Origin: Williamwhitmania taraxaci | Lineage (GTDB): Bacteria; Bacteroidota; Bacteroidia; Bacteroidales; Williamwhitmaniaceae | Direction: 5' to 3' | DNA: 49,418 nucleotides | Assembly (NCBI RefSeq): GCF_900096565.1 | Contig: NZ_FMYP01000023.1 | Span: 1-49,418 of the forward strand | In this document: one piece after another, positions 1-8,101 of the stretch | Layout of the letters: the number at the start of each line of letters is the position of its first letter | Numbering within the stretch: the stretch's first letter is position 1 | Notes under the pieces: generated by a model | Told to the model about the DNA's origin: nothing | The model's database searches: none | The model's input: only the letters and a program-made list of their open reading frames with translations | Made by a program: the position numbers and the translations under genes

Positions 1-274
1 AATCCTGCCAAAGTGAAACCTTTTTCAACCCGTGTATGGGCGTTCCGGTAAGCATAGTAAAGGTCTTGCCGCACGTTTTGCACTTGGAGCGCTGCCTCCC
101 ATTGAACATGCTGTGCTTAATGATCATGCTGCTCGAGCAGTGGGGGCAGACTTTCGCCTCCCCCAGCTGAGCCGTAAGTGATGCATCCGTATTTTTCAGC
201 TCCCGCATTACCGTAACGCGCTCTTGTTCTGTCAACTGTTTTGCGAGTTCTCGGATTTGTTCAATTATTGTCAT
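1..274 (-). CDS. IS1595-like transposase, N-terminal part (cut by window edge)
   Basis: Read on the minus strand from an ATG at 274, an open frame of 91 codons runs off the left edge. Residues about 43-68 form a zinc ribbon (CPHC, then CKTC), followed by a TGTPIHGLKK stretch. This layout is typical of the N-terminus of IS1595/ISXO2-type transposases, which bind the element ends before the DDE-type domain. That catalytic domain lies outside the window, so activity cannot be judged. The start is only 48 bp from the end of the Rel gene, so the element boundary must lie in that short gap, but no terminal inverted repeat was recognised. The family call is from the zinc-ribbon pattern alone and could be another zinc-ribbon DDE family. 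Confidence 0.7.
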   Translation of the reverse strand, partial: MTIIEQIRELAKQLTEQERVTVMRELKNTDASLTAQLGEAKVCPHCSSSMIIKHSMFNGRQRSKCKTCGKTFTMLTGTPIHGLKKVSLWQD

Positions 275-322
275 ATCATAGAGACTTTCCACTAAGATAA
301 GCAAATTTTTGCAACAACATTA

Positions 323-2575
323 TCACTGAATAGAGCCTACCGAATCAATTCCTTTAATTTTCATTACGTTCATAATGAGATTGTTTAGGTCGTTGGCACT
401 GTATACGTAAAGACCAATTACACCTTCGAATATTCCATCATGACTATCGATGTGGAGTTTTCGTATGTTGACGTTTAGTTCCTCCGAAATTACTTTTGTT
501 AACTCGGAAACTATCCCAATTCTATCGATGCCCCGAATGCTTACGCTCGTGAGGAAGGACAGTATTTTATGGGTAGTCCATTTCACAGTGACCATCTTGT
601 CTCCAAATTGGGATGAGAGGCGTATCACTTCTTGGCATTTGGTTTTATGAACGGTAACCTTGCCGTCCTTGTCGAGAAAACCGATTACATCATCGCCAGG
701 AATTGGGTTACAGCATTGACCAATTCGGTAATCTAAAGCCTTTTCGTCGGCGTTTTCTTTGAGCAGGAATGGCTTTCTTTTGTCGATTACTTCGGTGGTG
801 GTAGTTGGTTCTTCAGCGGGCTTACGTTTACGTGGTGTGGCGAGGAATTGTAAGCCCCAGTAGTGAATCCATTTATTTTGAGTGTTCTTTTTGAGGATTT
901 TATTGAGGTTTTCGAGCGTGATAAGACCGGCTCCCAACTTGCTGTAAAGTTCATCTTTCGAAAGGCATTCGTAAGCAGGAAGCAGCTTGCGAAAGACACG
1001 CGAACTTGGTTTAACTCCGTTTTCGCGGAGTTCTTCTTCAAGAATTTGCTTGCCGATGCTAACTCTGTTTTTCGTCTCGGCTTTAAGCGCATTTTTTATT
1101 GTTTGCTTGGCCTTTGCTGTTGCAACAAATTCGAGCCACTCGCGCTGAGGCCGCTGGGCTTCAGCTGTTATTATCTCAATTTGATCACCACTTTGTAGTG
1201 TTTGGTTCAGCGGGGCTAGTTTATGGTTTACCTTAGCCCCAATTGCTTTATTGCCAATGCCAGAGTGGATTTCATAAGCAAAGTCAAGAGCTGTTGCACC
1301 TGCAGGAAGGGTTTTTGTATCGCCTTTGGGGGTAAATACGTAAATCTCGGAGGCAAACAGGTTTAACTTAAACTCATCAAGAAACTCCATCGCATCCGAC
1401 TGTGGATTGGAGAGTGTCTCTTTAATTCGATGAATCCATTTATCAATTTCCGATTCGGCAGAGACATTTTCCTTGTATTTCCAATGCGCAGCAAATCCTC
1501 GTTCTGCAATATCGTCCATTCTACGCGACCGAACTTGTACCTCTACCCATGCACCGCCGGGTCCCATTACGGTTAAGTGCAGTGCCTCGTATCCGTTGGC
1601 TTTGGGAGTACTTACCCAGTCACGAAGCCTGTCGGGTTTTGGCTTGTAAATATCGGTAATGATGGAGTAGATGTGCCAGCACTGTGTTTTTTCTGGGATG
1701 GCTGGGTAGGGTTCGAAAATTATTCGAATGGCAAAGAGATCGTATATCTCTTCGAAGGTGACATTTTTGGTCTGCATTTTTTTCCAAACGGAATAAATGC
1801 TCTTGGGGCGTCCACTTATCTCGAATTCGATATTGTTCTCCTCGAGTTTCTGAATGATAGGAAGCGAAAATTTAGTGATGAACTGAATTCTGCTCTTTTC
1901 GGTTTCAGAAATTTTGTTCTTTATATCGTCGTATACCTCCGGAAACCTGAATTTTAGACTTAAATCCTCCAGTTCGCTTTTTATAGAGTATAGTCCCAAT
2001 CGATGGGCTAGCGGTGCATAGAGGTAAATTGTTTCGTTGGCAATTTTTATTTGCTTATGCCTTGGCATGGATTCCAAGGTTCGGAGGTTATGAAGGCGGT
2101 CGGCGAGTTTAATGAGCATCACCCGAACATCATCGGTGAGGGTTAGCAACATTTTTCGGAAATTTTCAGCCTGAAGGGAGGAGTTCTTGTCGAAAACGCC
2201 TTCCATCTTGGTTAGTCCGTCGATAAGGGATGCGATTTTCTCTCCAAAAAGATTGCGCATATCCTCCACGGTATATTCCGTGTCTTCCACTACATCGTGC
2301 AGCAGTCCAACTGCGATTGATTTAGCCCCAAGCCCTATTTCTTGGGCACAGATTTTTGCTACTGCAATAGGATGGAATATATAGGGTTCTCCCGATTTTC
2401 TGCGAACACCCTTGTGCGCTTCATTTGCAAGATTAAATGCCTTGGTTATGAGCTTTAGATCTTCTTCGGAGTTACAGCGAATGCATGACTTTACTAAGTC
2501 GTCGAACTTCTCCAGGATTTGTCTCCGTTCGCTTTCTGTTTGTAGGGTATTATCTTCCTCAACCTTTAGGCTCAT
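323..2575 (-). CDS. spoT: Bifunctional (p)ppGpp synthetase/hydrolase (RelA/SpoT family)
   Basis: This 750-aa protein has the full long-RSH layout. It starts with an HD hydrolase domain (H68, H93-D94 in LLHDVVEDT), followed by a synthetase domain with GRPKSIYSVWKKMQ, the Asp of YDLFAIRIIFE and the Glu of EVQVRS. A TGS domain (from about residue 385, EIYVFTPKGDTK), a conserved Cys-containing helical region (GQCCNPIPGDD) and a C-terminal ACT domain complete it. Both catalytic halves look intact, so it should make and degrade the alarmone during starvation. It is the last gene of a five-gene minus-strand run, 34 bp after the T9SS-sorted protein. Its 3' end abuts a transposase gene and no clear terminator is visible. 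Confidence 0.95.
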   Translation of the reverse strand: MSLKVEEDNTLQTESERRQILEKFDDLVKSCIRCNSEEDLKLITKAFNLANEAHKGVRRKSGEPYIFHPIAVAKICAQEIGLGAKSIAVGLLHDVVEDTEYTVEDMRNLFGEKIASLIDGLTKMEGVFDKNSSLQAENFRKMLLTLTDDVRVMLIKLADRLHNLRTLESMPRHKQIKIANETIYLYAPLAHRLGLYSIKSELEDLSLKFRFPEVYDDIKNKISETEKSRIQFITKFSLPIIQKLEENNIEFEISGRPKSIYSVWKKMQTKNVTFEEIYDLFAIRIIFEPYPAIPEKTQCWHIYSIITDIYKPKPDRLRDWVSTPKANGYEALHLTVMGPGGAWVEVQVRSRRMDDIAERGFAAHWKYKENVSAESEIDKWIHRIKETLSNPQSDAMEFLDEFKLNLFASEIYVFTPKGDTKTLPAGATALDFAYEIHSGIGNKAIGAKVNHKLAPLNQTLQSGDQIEIITAEAQRPQREWLEFVATAKAKQTIKNALKAETKNRVSIGKQILEEELRENGVKPSSRVFRKLLPAYECLSKDELYSKLGAGLITLENLNKILKKNTQNKWIHYWGLQFLATPRKRKPAEEPTTTTEVIDKRKPFLLKENADEKALDYRIGQCCNPIPGDDVIGFLDKDGKVTVHKTKCQEVIRLSSQFGDKMVTVKWTTHKILSFLTSVSIRGIDRIGIVSELTKVISEELNVNIRKLHIDSHDGIFEGVIGLYVYSANDLNNLIMNVMKIKGIDSVGSIQ

Positions 2576-2609
2576 AGTCTTGCATATTCATCAATCTCAT
2601 CTTTCAATT

Positions 2610-4175
2610 CTACATTTTTGTGTAAAGAACGTTTACAGTCCCCGATTTCTCCAAGACTTTTCCGCTGGGGAGCGTCACCTTTAGCACATAGATATACGAT
2701 CCGGGTTTTACGAATTCACCTTGGTTTATTCTTCCATCCCAACCAGTAGAGCCGTCATACAATACTCGGCCATTTCGGTCGAAAACTTGAAGTGAAAAGT
2801 CAACTACAAACCCCGTAATTGGTTCAAACCGGTTTCTACGCTTGTTTGTTCCTGGGTTTACCATCTCGCTTAAAGGATCGATTGCGTTGGGCATAACGAT
2901 ATCAGGAACAATGGAGATGCAACTTACCTGCGATTGGCTTACCGTTTTATAATTTCCTTTTATCCATTCTGCTTCAATTCGATAGCATACTTCTGGTGAT
3001 ACATTTTTCCCAAATAGGGAGGAGACGTCATCGGTATAGGTTGCTTCAGTAATATTGGTTGCTATTTGCATGAAGGAGGGATCGATGGATGTCTTGCGCC
3101 ATACCGAATAGGTTACCGATCCGCCAAAAAGTGGGTATTCCTGCCAAACCAAGTTGTTTGTTTCTCCTGCATTTTGAACGTTGACGATTAAACTCTGCGC
3201 TGTATCCGATCTTGCAACGATGTTGTTGCACTTGTTTTTTGCAATAATGTAGTAAAAGTATGTTCTGCCTCTTACAAGGCCATTATCGGCAAACTCAGTT
3301 TCCGTCTTATCGGTAAAAGGGTGGATGGAGTTAAAAATGCTAAAAATGTTATCGCTTCGGAATATCTCGAAGTTGTCAGTTCCTGTTTGATTATCGATAC
3401 GATAACGCAAGCGAACAGCATTCTGGGAGCTAACTAGCGAATCGAAACCCATGGTAGCCGGAGCAATGGGCATCAGGGTGTTCTTGTAGATGTGATTAGA
3501 CCATGAAGAGGTGCTATCCGCGTCATCTTTCACCGCTAGAATGGCAAAATGGTAGTGTTCGTTTTCGGTAATGTTTGGTAGCGAATAGATAGTGTCCGTA
3601 CCTGTTACCGTTCCAATTTTAACTAATGCTCCAGAGTCAAAGGTTTGATTTCCAATTGAAGAGTAGATGTGATATCGTTTAACCCTATTCCCCCATCCAA
3701 CATAACGCGTCCATGAAATCTTTAGCGTGGCCTTACAGCTGTCGTATTTGGCGGTGGCCCACATTGTTTTGTGAGGATCGGTAAGTCTACTTGGGATTAG
3801 TTTTCCCTTGGTGGCTAGCCTGTAACTCACCTGCTTCGCATTTGAATTGACTGTGGCACTAATATCGGTGTAGATAAATGTGCTTGCATCAACCGAGTCA
3901 ATTTTTATAGTGGATATTTGACCGAGGTTGTCTTTTTCAAGTCGATATATGATGTAGCCTTTAATAAGCGAGTCGGGACTGGGGCTTCTGTCCCAGCGTA
4001 GCGTTATTTTTCCGCTGTTAATATCAGGACTAATTACTTTGAATATCGGCGGGTCTGATATTGGGTCTACGACTCTGGTTTGGGCAAGCAATCCGGAGGT
4101 GAAACAAGCAACCAATGCTGTAAGCAGCAGGTATTGCAGCGCTTTATTACCTGACATTTTTGGAGTAATTTTCAT
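2610..4175 (-). CDS. Secreted protein with fibronectin-like domains and T9SS type B C-terminal sorting domain
   Basis: The protein is 521 aa from the ATG at 4175. An in-frame ATG at 4196 overlaps the upstream gene, but the later start places the hydrophobic signal sequence (ALQYLLLTALVACF) closer to the N-terminus and gives a 5-bp spacing. The body holds several fibronectin-III/Ig-like repeats, each with Trp and Tyr spacing such as YSVWRKTS. The last ~85 residues match the gliding-motility/CHU_C type: an LQVFDRNGRVLYDG strand, GWDGRINQGEFV, then GSYIYVLKV. This region directs type IX export across the outer membrane. The function beyond surface display is unknown. It sits between the M16 pair and the Rel gene in one operon. 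Confidence 0.8.
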   Translation of the reverse strand: MKITPKMSGNKALQYLLLTALVACFTSGLLAQTRVVDPISDPPIFKVISPDINSGKITLRWDRSPSPDSLIKGYIIYRLEKDNLGQISTIKIDSVDASTFIYTDISATVNSNAKQVSYRLATKGKLIPSRLTDPHKTMWATAKYDSCKATLKISWTRYVGWGNRVKRYHIYSSIGNQTFDSGALVKIGTVTGTDTIYSLPNITENEHYHFAILAVKDDADSTSSWSNHIYKNTLMPIAPATMGFDSLVSSQNAVRLRYRIDNQTGTDNFEIFRSDNIFSIFNSIHPFTDKTETEFADNGLVRGRTYFYYIIAKNKCNNIVARSDTAQSLIVNVQNAGETNNLVWQEYPLFGGSVTYSVWRKTSIDPSFMQIATNITEATYTDDVSSLFGKNVSPEVCYRIEAEWIKGNYKTVSQSQVSCISIVPDIVMPNAIDPLSEMVNPGTNKRRNRFEPITGFVVDFSLQVFDRNGRVLYDGSTGWDGRINQGEFVKPGSYIYVLKVTLPSGKVLEKSGTVNVLYTKM

Positions 4176-4180
4176 GGTAT

Positions 4181-5458
4181 CTATCCAACTATACATACTT
4201 TCATATCATCAACACGAAGGTATTGCTTGGCAAGGTTCTGAAGCTCCTTGGAAGTAATCCTATTGGTTTCTTTATACGCATCTGAAAGATAGCTGAAATC
4301 TTGATTAAATACGCTCAAACTCTCCAGTATTTCAGAAATGGCTATTGGCCCATCTACGCTTCGGATTAGTTCTCCGGTTATGTAGTTAATCACCAATTCC
4401 AACTCTTCTTCCGAAATTAACTCTGTCGATAAGCGTTCTATCTCCAGCATAATTTCCTTAACGGTTTCTTCTTGATATTGTTTCCCTACTTCGGTGCTAA
4501 TTACGATAATTCCTGCCTCCTTAAATGGAACAAGGCTTGCATGAATGCCATAGGTGTAGCCTTTATCTTCCCGAATATTCTTCATCAGTCGCGAGCCAAA
4601 GTAACCACCAAGAATGGTAACGAGCACGCTTAACTTAACAAAATCGGGATGGGTTTGTGTTATTGCAATTTTTCCAACTCGAATGGCCGATTGAACGGCA
4701 TCCTCCTTCGTAAAGGTTAACTCCTTTTCGGAGGCAGTTGACGGTATTGGAAACCGTTTTGGGATCTTTGCTTCGCTCTTTTTCCATGCTTCGTTCCCGA
4801 AATATTGTTCCAGCAAGGGTAGCGTGTTAATGCAGCCGTTGCCTGCAATAATAATCAGGCACTCCTCGGGACAGTAAAAGTCGCGATGATAGGTCACAAG
4901 ATCTTCGAGATGTAGCTTATCATAACTTTCGGGGGTGGCATAGCTGCCGTAAGGGTGCTTGTCGCCAAAGAGCATTGCCTGGTGTTGCTCCCGGGCTACG
5001 TAGGCTACTTTCTTTCTTTCGATGGTGAGCTGTTGCTTCTTTTTGAGCTTAATGTTCTCGAACTCCTTTGAGGGGAAGGTAGGGTATAGGATTATTTCTT
5101 GGAGCAGAGGGAGCAACTTCGAAGCATACTTGCTTAAGCAGTATAACGAGATACCTGCTTTGTCGCGGTCGAGTCCTTGGTCGGTATAGGCTCCGTGATA
5201 TTCAAGTTGCTCGGCAAGGTCGGTTCCCGTGTAACTCTTAGTTCCCTCTGTTAGCATTCCTAGCGTGGTTGCGGCTACCAATGGTTTTGCTTGGTAGCGT
5301 GTTCCTGCATTAAAGAGAAAGGTGATGCGCAAAACCTCTTGTGTTCCACCTTCCACCATTTGAACCTTAACTCCGTTTGAGAGCAAATGGGTTTGGCTTC
5401 CGAGTATATCGAGCGATTCGGGAAGGGAGGATATAGGGGCTATTTTTCGGTTAAGCAT
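4181..5458 (-). CDS. M16 family peptidase-like protein, non-catalytic subunit
   Basis: This 425-aa protein has the M16 (pitrilysin/insulinase, MPP-like) fold pattern, for example LSNGVKVQMVEGG and the C-terminal KGYTYGIHASL and GSRLMKNIRED motifs. At the place of the HxxEH zinc motif it reads TLGMLTEGT, so the ligands are absent. In M16B enzymes such a subunit pairs with a zinc-bearing partner and shapes the substrate chamber. The partner is the immediately upstream gene, with which it overlaps by 8 bp, suggesting translational coupling. No signal peptide is evident, so a cytoplasmic heterodimer is the simplest reading. Confidence 0.88.
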   Translation of the reverse strand: MLNRKIAPISSLPESLDILGSQTHLLSNGVKVQMVEGGTQEVLRITFLFNAGTRYQAKPLVAATTLGMLTEGTKSYTGTDLAEQLEYHGAYTDQGLDRDKAGISLYCLSKYASKLLPLLQEIILYPTFPSKEFENIKLKKKQQLTIERKKVAYVAREQHQAMLFGDKHPYGSYATPESYDKLHLEDLVTYHRDFYCPEECLIIIAGNGCINTLPLLEQYFGNEAWKKSEAKIPKRFPIPSTASEKELTFTKEDAVQSAIRVGKIAITQTHPDFVKLSVLVTILGGYFGSRLMKNIREDKGYTYGIHASLVPFKEAGIIVISTEVGKQYQEETVKEIMLEIERLSTELISEEELELVINYITGELIRSVDGPIAISEILESLSVFNQDFSYLSDAYKETNRITSKELQNLAKQYLRVDDMKVCIVG

Positions 5459-6710
5459 GGTGGTTGGTTGTAGCTGGTTCGGGTAAATAGTGTAGTGTTG
5501 AGCATCTTGTTCGAATGAACAGGCTTTTTGAAACGCGGCAAATGTCGTCGATGGTTATCTTACGGTAATTCTCCATCTCCTTGTTTATAAGGTTGGCGTC
5601 GCCCAAGAGTTCGTAGAATCCCAGGTTCATCGCTTTGGAGAGGATGCCTACTTCCGAGAACATTACCGTTGATTCGAATCGATTTTTTACCTTTTCCAAC
5701 TCATATTCCACGGGAGGATTCTCTTTCATTCCCTCTAACTCTTTCCATAGAAGTTCTTCCGCATCTTCCATGGTTACACCTTCGGCCGGCCTTCCGGTTA
5801 CAACCAGCAATCCCGGTTCGATATCGCCGGTGATAAAAACGTTTAACTCCGAAAATCGTTGCTCTTCTTGAACTAGCTTGCGGTAGAGCCTTGATGACTT
5901 TCCATTGGAAAGTATATCGGAGATTAAATCGGTGGTATGATAGTCGGGGCTATGCCGGCCGGGCATAACGAAGGCCATGTAGAGCGATGGATATGGAACC
6001 TTTCGGTAAACCGTTAAACGTCTCTCTTCTGTCTGTTCCGGTTCGGGGGTAATGGTTTTATTGGAGAGTTTCCTCTGCTCTATTGGGCCAAACCATTTAG
6101 TGGCCAGTTCAAATACTTCCGCAGGGTTAATATTTCCTGCAACCGAAAGAATGGCGTTGTTTGGGCCGTAGTGGGCGAAAAAGAAATCTTTAACATCGGT
6201 GAGCGTTGCCTCCTTAATGTGATCGATCGACTTGCCAATAGTTGCCCATTGGTAAGGGTGGTGCTTGTATCCTAATGGACGTAGCAACAGCCACACGTCG
6301 CCGTAGGGTTGATTTAGGTAGCGTTGGTTGAACTCTTCAATTACTACGTTGCGCTGCACTTCCAGACTTTTTTTCGAGAAGGCTAAGCTGAGCATCCTAT
6401 CTGACTCGAGCCAGAAGGCCGTTTCGATATTCTCCTTTGGTAGGGTTATGTAGTAGTTGGTAATATCGTTGTTGGTAAAGGCGTTGTTCTCGCCTCCAGC
6501 CATTTGAATGGGCTCGTCGTAGGATGGAATGTTAACTGAGCCACCAAACATTAAGTGTTCAAATAGGTGGGCAAATCCAGTCTTGTCGGGATCTTCATTT
6601 TTTGAGCCAACGTTGTACACAATGTTGAATGCAACCAACGGTGATGATTCGTCGTGATGTGCCAGCACCGTTAACCCGTTTGGCAATACTTGTCTCTCGT
6701 ATTTTATCAT
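5451..6710 (-). CDS. M16 family zinc metallopeptidase, catalytic subunit
   Basis: A 419-aa protein with the inverted zinc motif HLFEH at residues 48-52 and the downstream Glu pair in VVIEEFNQR (about 125-126) that supplies the third ligand. The N-terminal QVLPNGLTVLAHHDESSPLV is typical of M16B processing peptidases. It should form a two-chain enzyme with the following zinc-less paralogue. No signal peptide is seen. The gene begins 3 bp after the FabK-like gene and overlaps the next gene by 8 bp, within the operon that ends with the (p)ppGpp synthetase. Peptide substrates cannot be inferred. Confidence 0.92.
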   Translation of the reverse strand: MIKYERQVLPNGLTVLAHHDESSPLVAFNIVYNVGSKNEDPDKTGFAHLFEHLMFGGSVNIPSYDEPIQMAGGENNAFTNNDITNYYITLPKENIETAFWLESDRMLSLAFSKKSLEVQRNVVIEEFNQRYLNQPYGDVWLLLRPLGYKHHPYQWATIGKSIDHIKEATLTDVKDFFFAHYGPNNAILSVAGNINPAEVFELATKWFGPIEQRKLSNKTITPEPEQTEERRLTVYRKVPYPSLYMAFVMPGRHSPDYHTTDLISDILSNGKSSRLYRKLVQEEQRFSELNVFITGDIEPGLLVVTGRPAEGVTMEDAEELLWKELEGMKENPPVEYELEKVKNRFESTVMFSEVGILSKAMNLGFYELLGDANLINKEMENYRKITIDDICRVSKSLFIRTRCSTLHYLPEPATTNHHA

Positions 6711-6713
6711 TGG

Positions 6714-7679
6714 TTAAAGCGTAAAGTGGTAGGTTGGGTTGGTTGCAACCTCAATTAATGCAATTTGATATTCACGGAGCAAGTCGTTAAAGATTGCACT
6801 TACTGGTTTTACTCCGCCCAGCAATGATGCTACTTGGCCAATCTCCAGTTCTCCTTCGATTAACTCTCCCTCAAAGATACCTTTTTTTGCTCGCCCTTTT
6901 CCAAGAATCTCTTTTAGCTCCTCTGGCGATGCTCCTCGCTGTTCGGCTTCAGCAATTTTATCGTAAAGTGGATTCTTTACCAATCTTACCGGTGCTATTT
7001 TTTTTAGGCATAGCATGGTGTCGCCCTCTTCCATGGAAATTACTTTTTCCTTGAAGTTTTGGTGTGCCGAAGATTCTTCGGCAATTGCAAAGGCTGAGCC
7101 AATTTGGACTCCATCGGCACCCAGAACCAATGCGGCAAGCATTGCTTGGCCGCTTCCAATTCCCCCGGCAGCCATAAGGGGAAGCGTGGTGGCTTTTCTT
7201 ACCGATGGAATTAGGGTTAGGGTGGTGGTTTCTTCGCGTCCATTGTGTCCGCCCGCTTCAAACCCTTCGGCAACAATGGCATCAACGCCTGCGTCCTCTG
7301 CTTTTTTGGCAAACTTAGCGCTCGAGACCACGTGAACCACGGTAATGCCATGGCTTTTTAATCGTGAGGTATGCGTTTTTGGATTCCCTGCCGAAGTGAA
7401 AACGATTTTCACCTCTTCCTCAATTATAATGTCGATGAGCTGGTCGATTTGGGGGTATAGTAAGGGCAGGTTAACTCCAAATGGCTTGGTGGTGGCTGCT
7501 TTTGCTTTCTGCACGTGTTCGCGGAAGGTATCGGGGTGCATGGAACCAGCACCCAGTAGGCCAAGCCCACCTGAATTGCTAACGGCTGCGGCTAACCGCC
7601 ATCCACTGCACCAAACCATACCACCCTGTATAATTGGATACTGTATGTTGAAAAGTGTGCAAATCCTATTGTTTTCCAT
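6714..7679 (-). CDS. FabK/nitronate monooxygenase family flavoprotein
   Basis: The 321-aa protein starts MENNRICTLFNIQYPIIQGG, the N-terminal signature of the FMN-dependent TIM-barrel family that includes FabK (enoyl-ACP reductase II) and nitronate monooxygenase. Further motifs are SNSGGLGLLGAGSM, KPFGVNLPLL, the active-site His in EAGGHNG (about residue 145), and the phosphate-binding AAGGIGSGQAM with GADGVQIGS. The sequence resembles FabK more than classical nitronate monooxygenase along its whole length, but the two are hard to separate by eye. A FabI-type enoyl-ACP reductase is also encoded in this window at 39.2 kb, so a role in fatty-acid synthesis would be redundant or conditional. It is the first gene of the operon running down to the Rel gene. 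Confidence 0.85.
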   Translation of the reverse strand: MENNRICTLFNIQYPIIQGGMVWCSGWRLAAAVSNSGGLGLLGAGSMHPDTFREHVQKAKAATTKPFGVNLPLLYPQIDQLIDIIIEEEVKIVFTSAGNPKTHTSRLKSHGITVVHVVSSAKFAKKAEDAGVDAIVAEGFEAGGHNGREETTTLTLIPSVRKATTLPLMAAGGIGSGQAMLAALVLGADGVQIGSAFAIAEESSAHQNFKEKVISMEEGDTMLCLKKIAPVRLVKNPLYDKIAEAEQRGASPEELKEILGKGRAKKGIFEGELIEGELEIGQVASLLGGVKPVSAIFNDLLREYQIALIEVATNPTYHFTL

Positions 7680-7700
7680 AGTTTTAAAATAATCGAACTA

Positions 7701-7708
7701 CAAAAATA
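7701..7708 (-). promoter_or_regulatory. -7 promoter box for the fabK-like...spoT operon
   Basis: On the minus strand the box reads TATTTTTG, matching TAnnTTTG, 21 bp before the ATG at 7679. A transcript would start near 7694. No convincing -33 element was picked out. Confidence 0.5.
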
Positions 7709-8072
7709 GTCACTCAAGATGACTTTTCAGCAGGAATTCAAGGAGATATTGTATTTAGACTGTTATCAGGTGTTGGCGTATCCTTTGGAACAACGTAATC
7801 GGTATCTTTTTAAGGGTGGGATGGGGAGTGTAAACTTGTTGAGTTTTATTCTTGCGTGTAACCGTTTGCGCATATCCTAACTGCAATTGTTTTTAAACGC
7901 TACGCTTAAGCCTCACCTTTTTGCAAAACTTGCCAGAGATTCTCCAGTGAGTGTTTTTGTCTTATCAATTTTAAGCCCACAAACAACAACTATTACACCG
8001 TAAGCATATTCTTATTCACATTGTTCTTTTCGACTTACTGGGTATATCCTCTCTTTTCTGAATAATTCGTTT
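7709..8072. other. Gene-free divergent intergenic region
   Basis: This region lies between the divergently transcribed FabK-like and ClC genes. Apart from the two promoter boxes at its edges I see no gene, RNA structure, long repeat or strong hairpin. The length leaves room for regulatory sites, but none was recognised. Confidence 0.5.
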
Positions 8073-8080
8073 TAACTTTG
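8073..8080 (+). promoter_or_regulatory. -7 promoter box for the ClC gene
   Basis: The box reads TAACTTTG, a full match to TAnnTTTG, 21 bp before the ATG at 8102. The leader would be about 15 nt. Confidence 0.5.
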
Positions 8081-8101
8081 GCCATCTGATAATCTTTTCA
8101 A

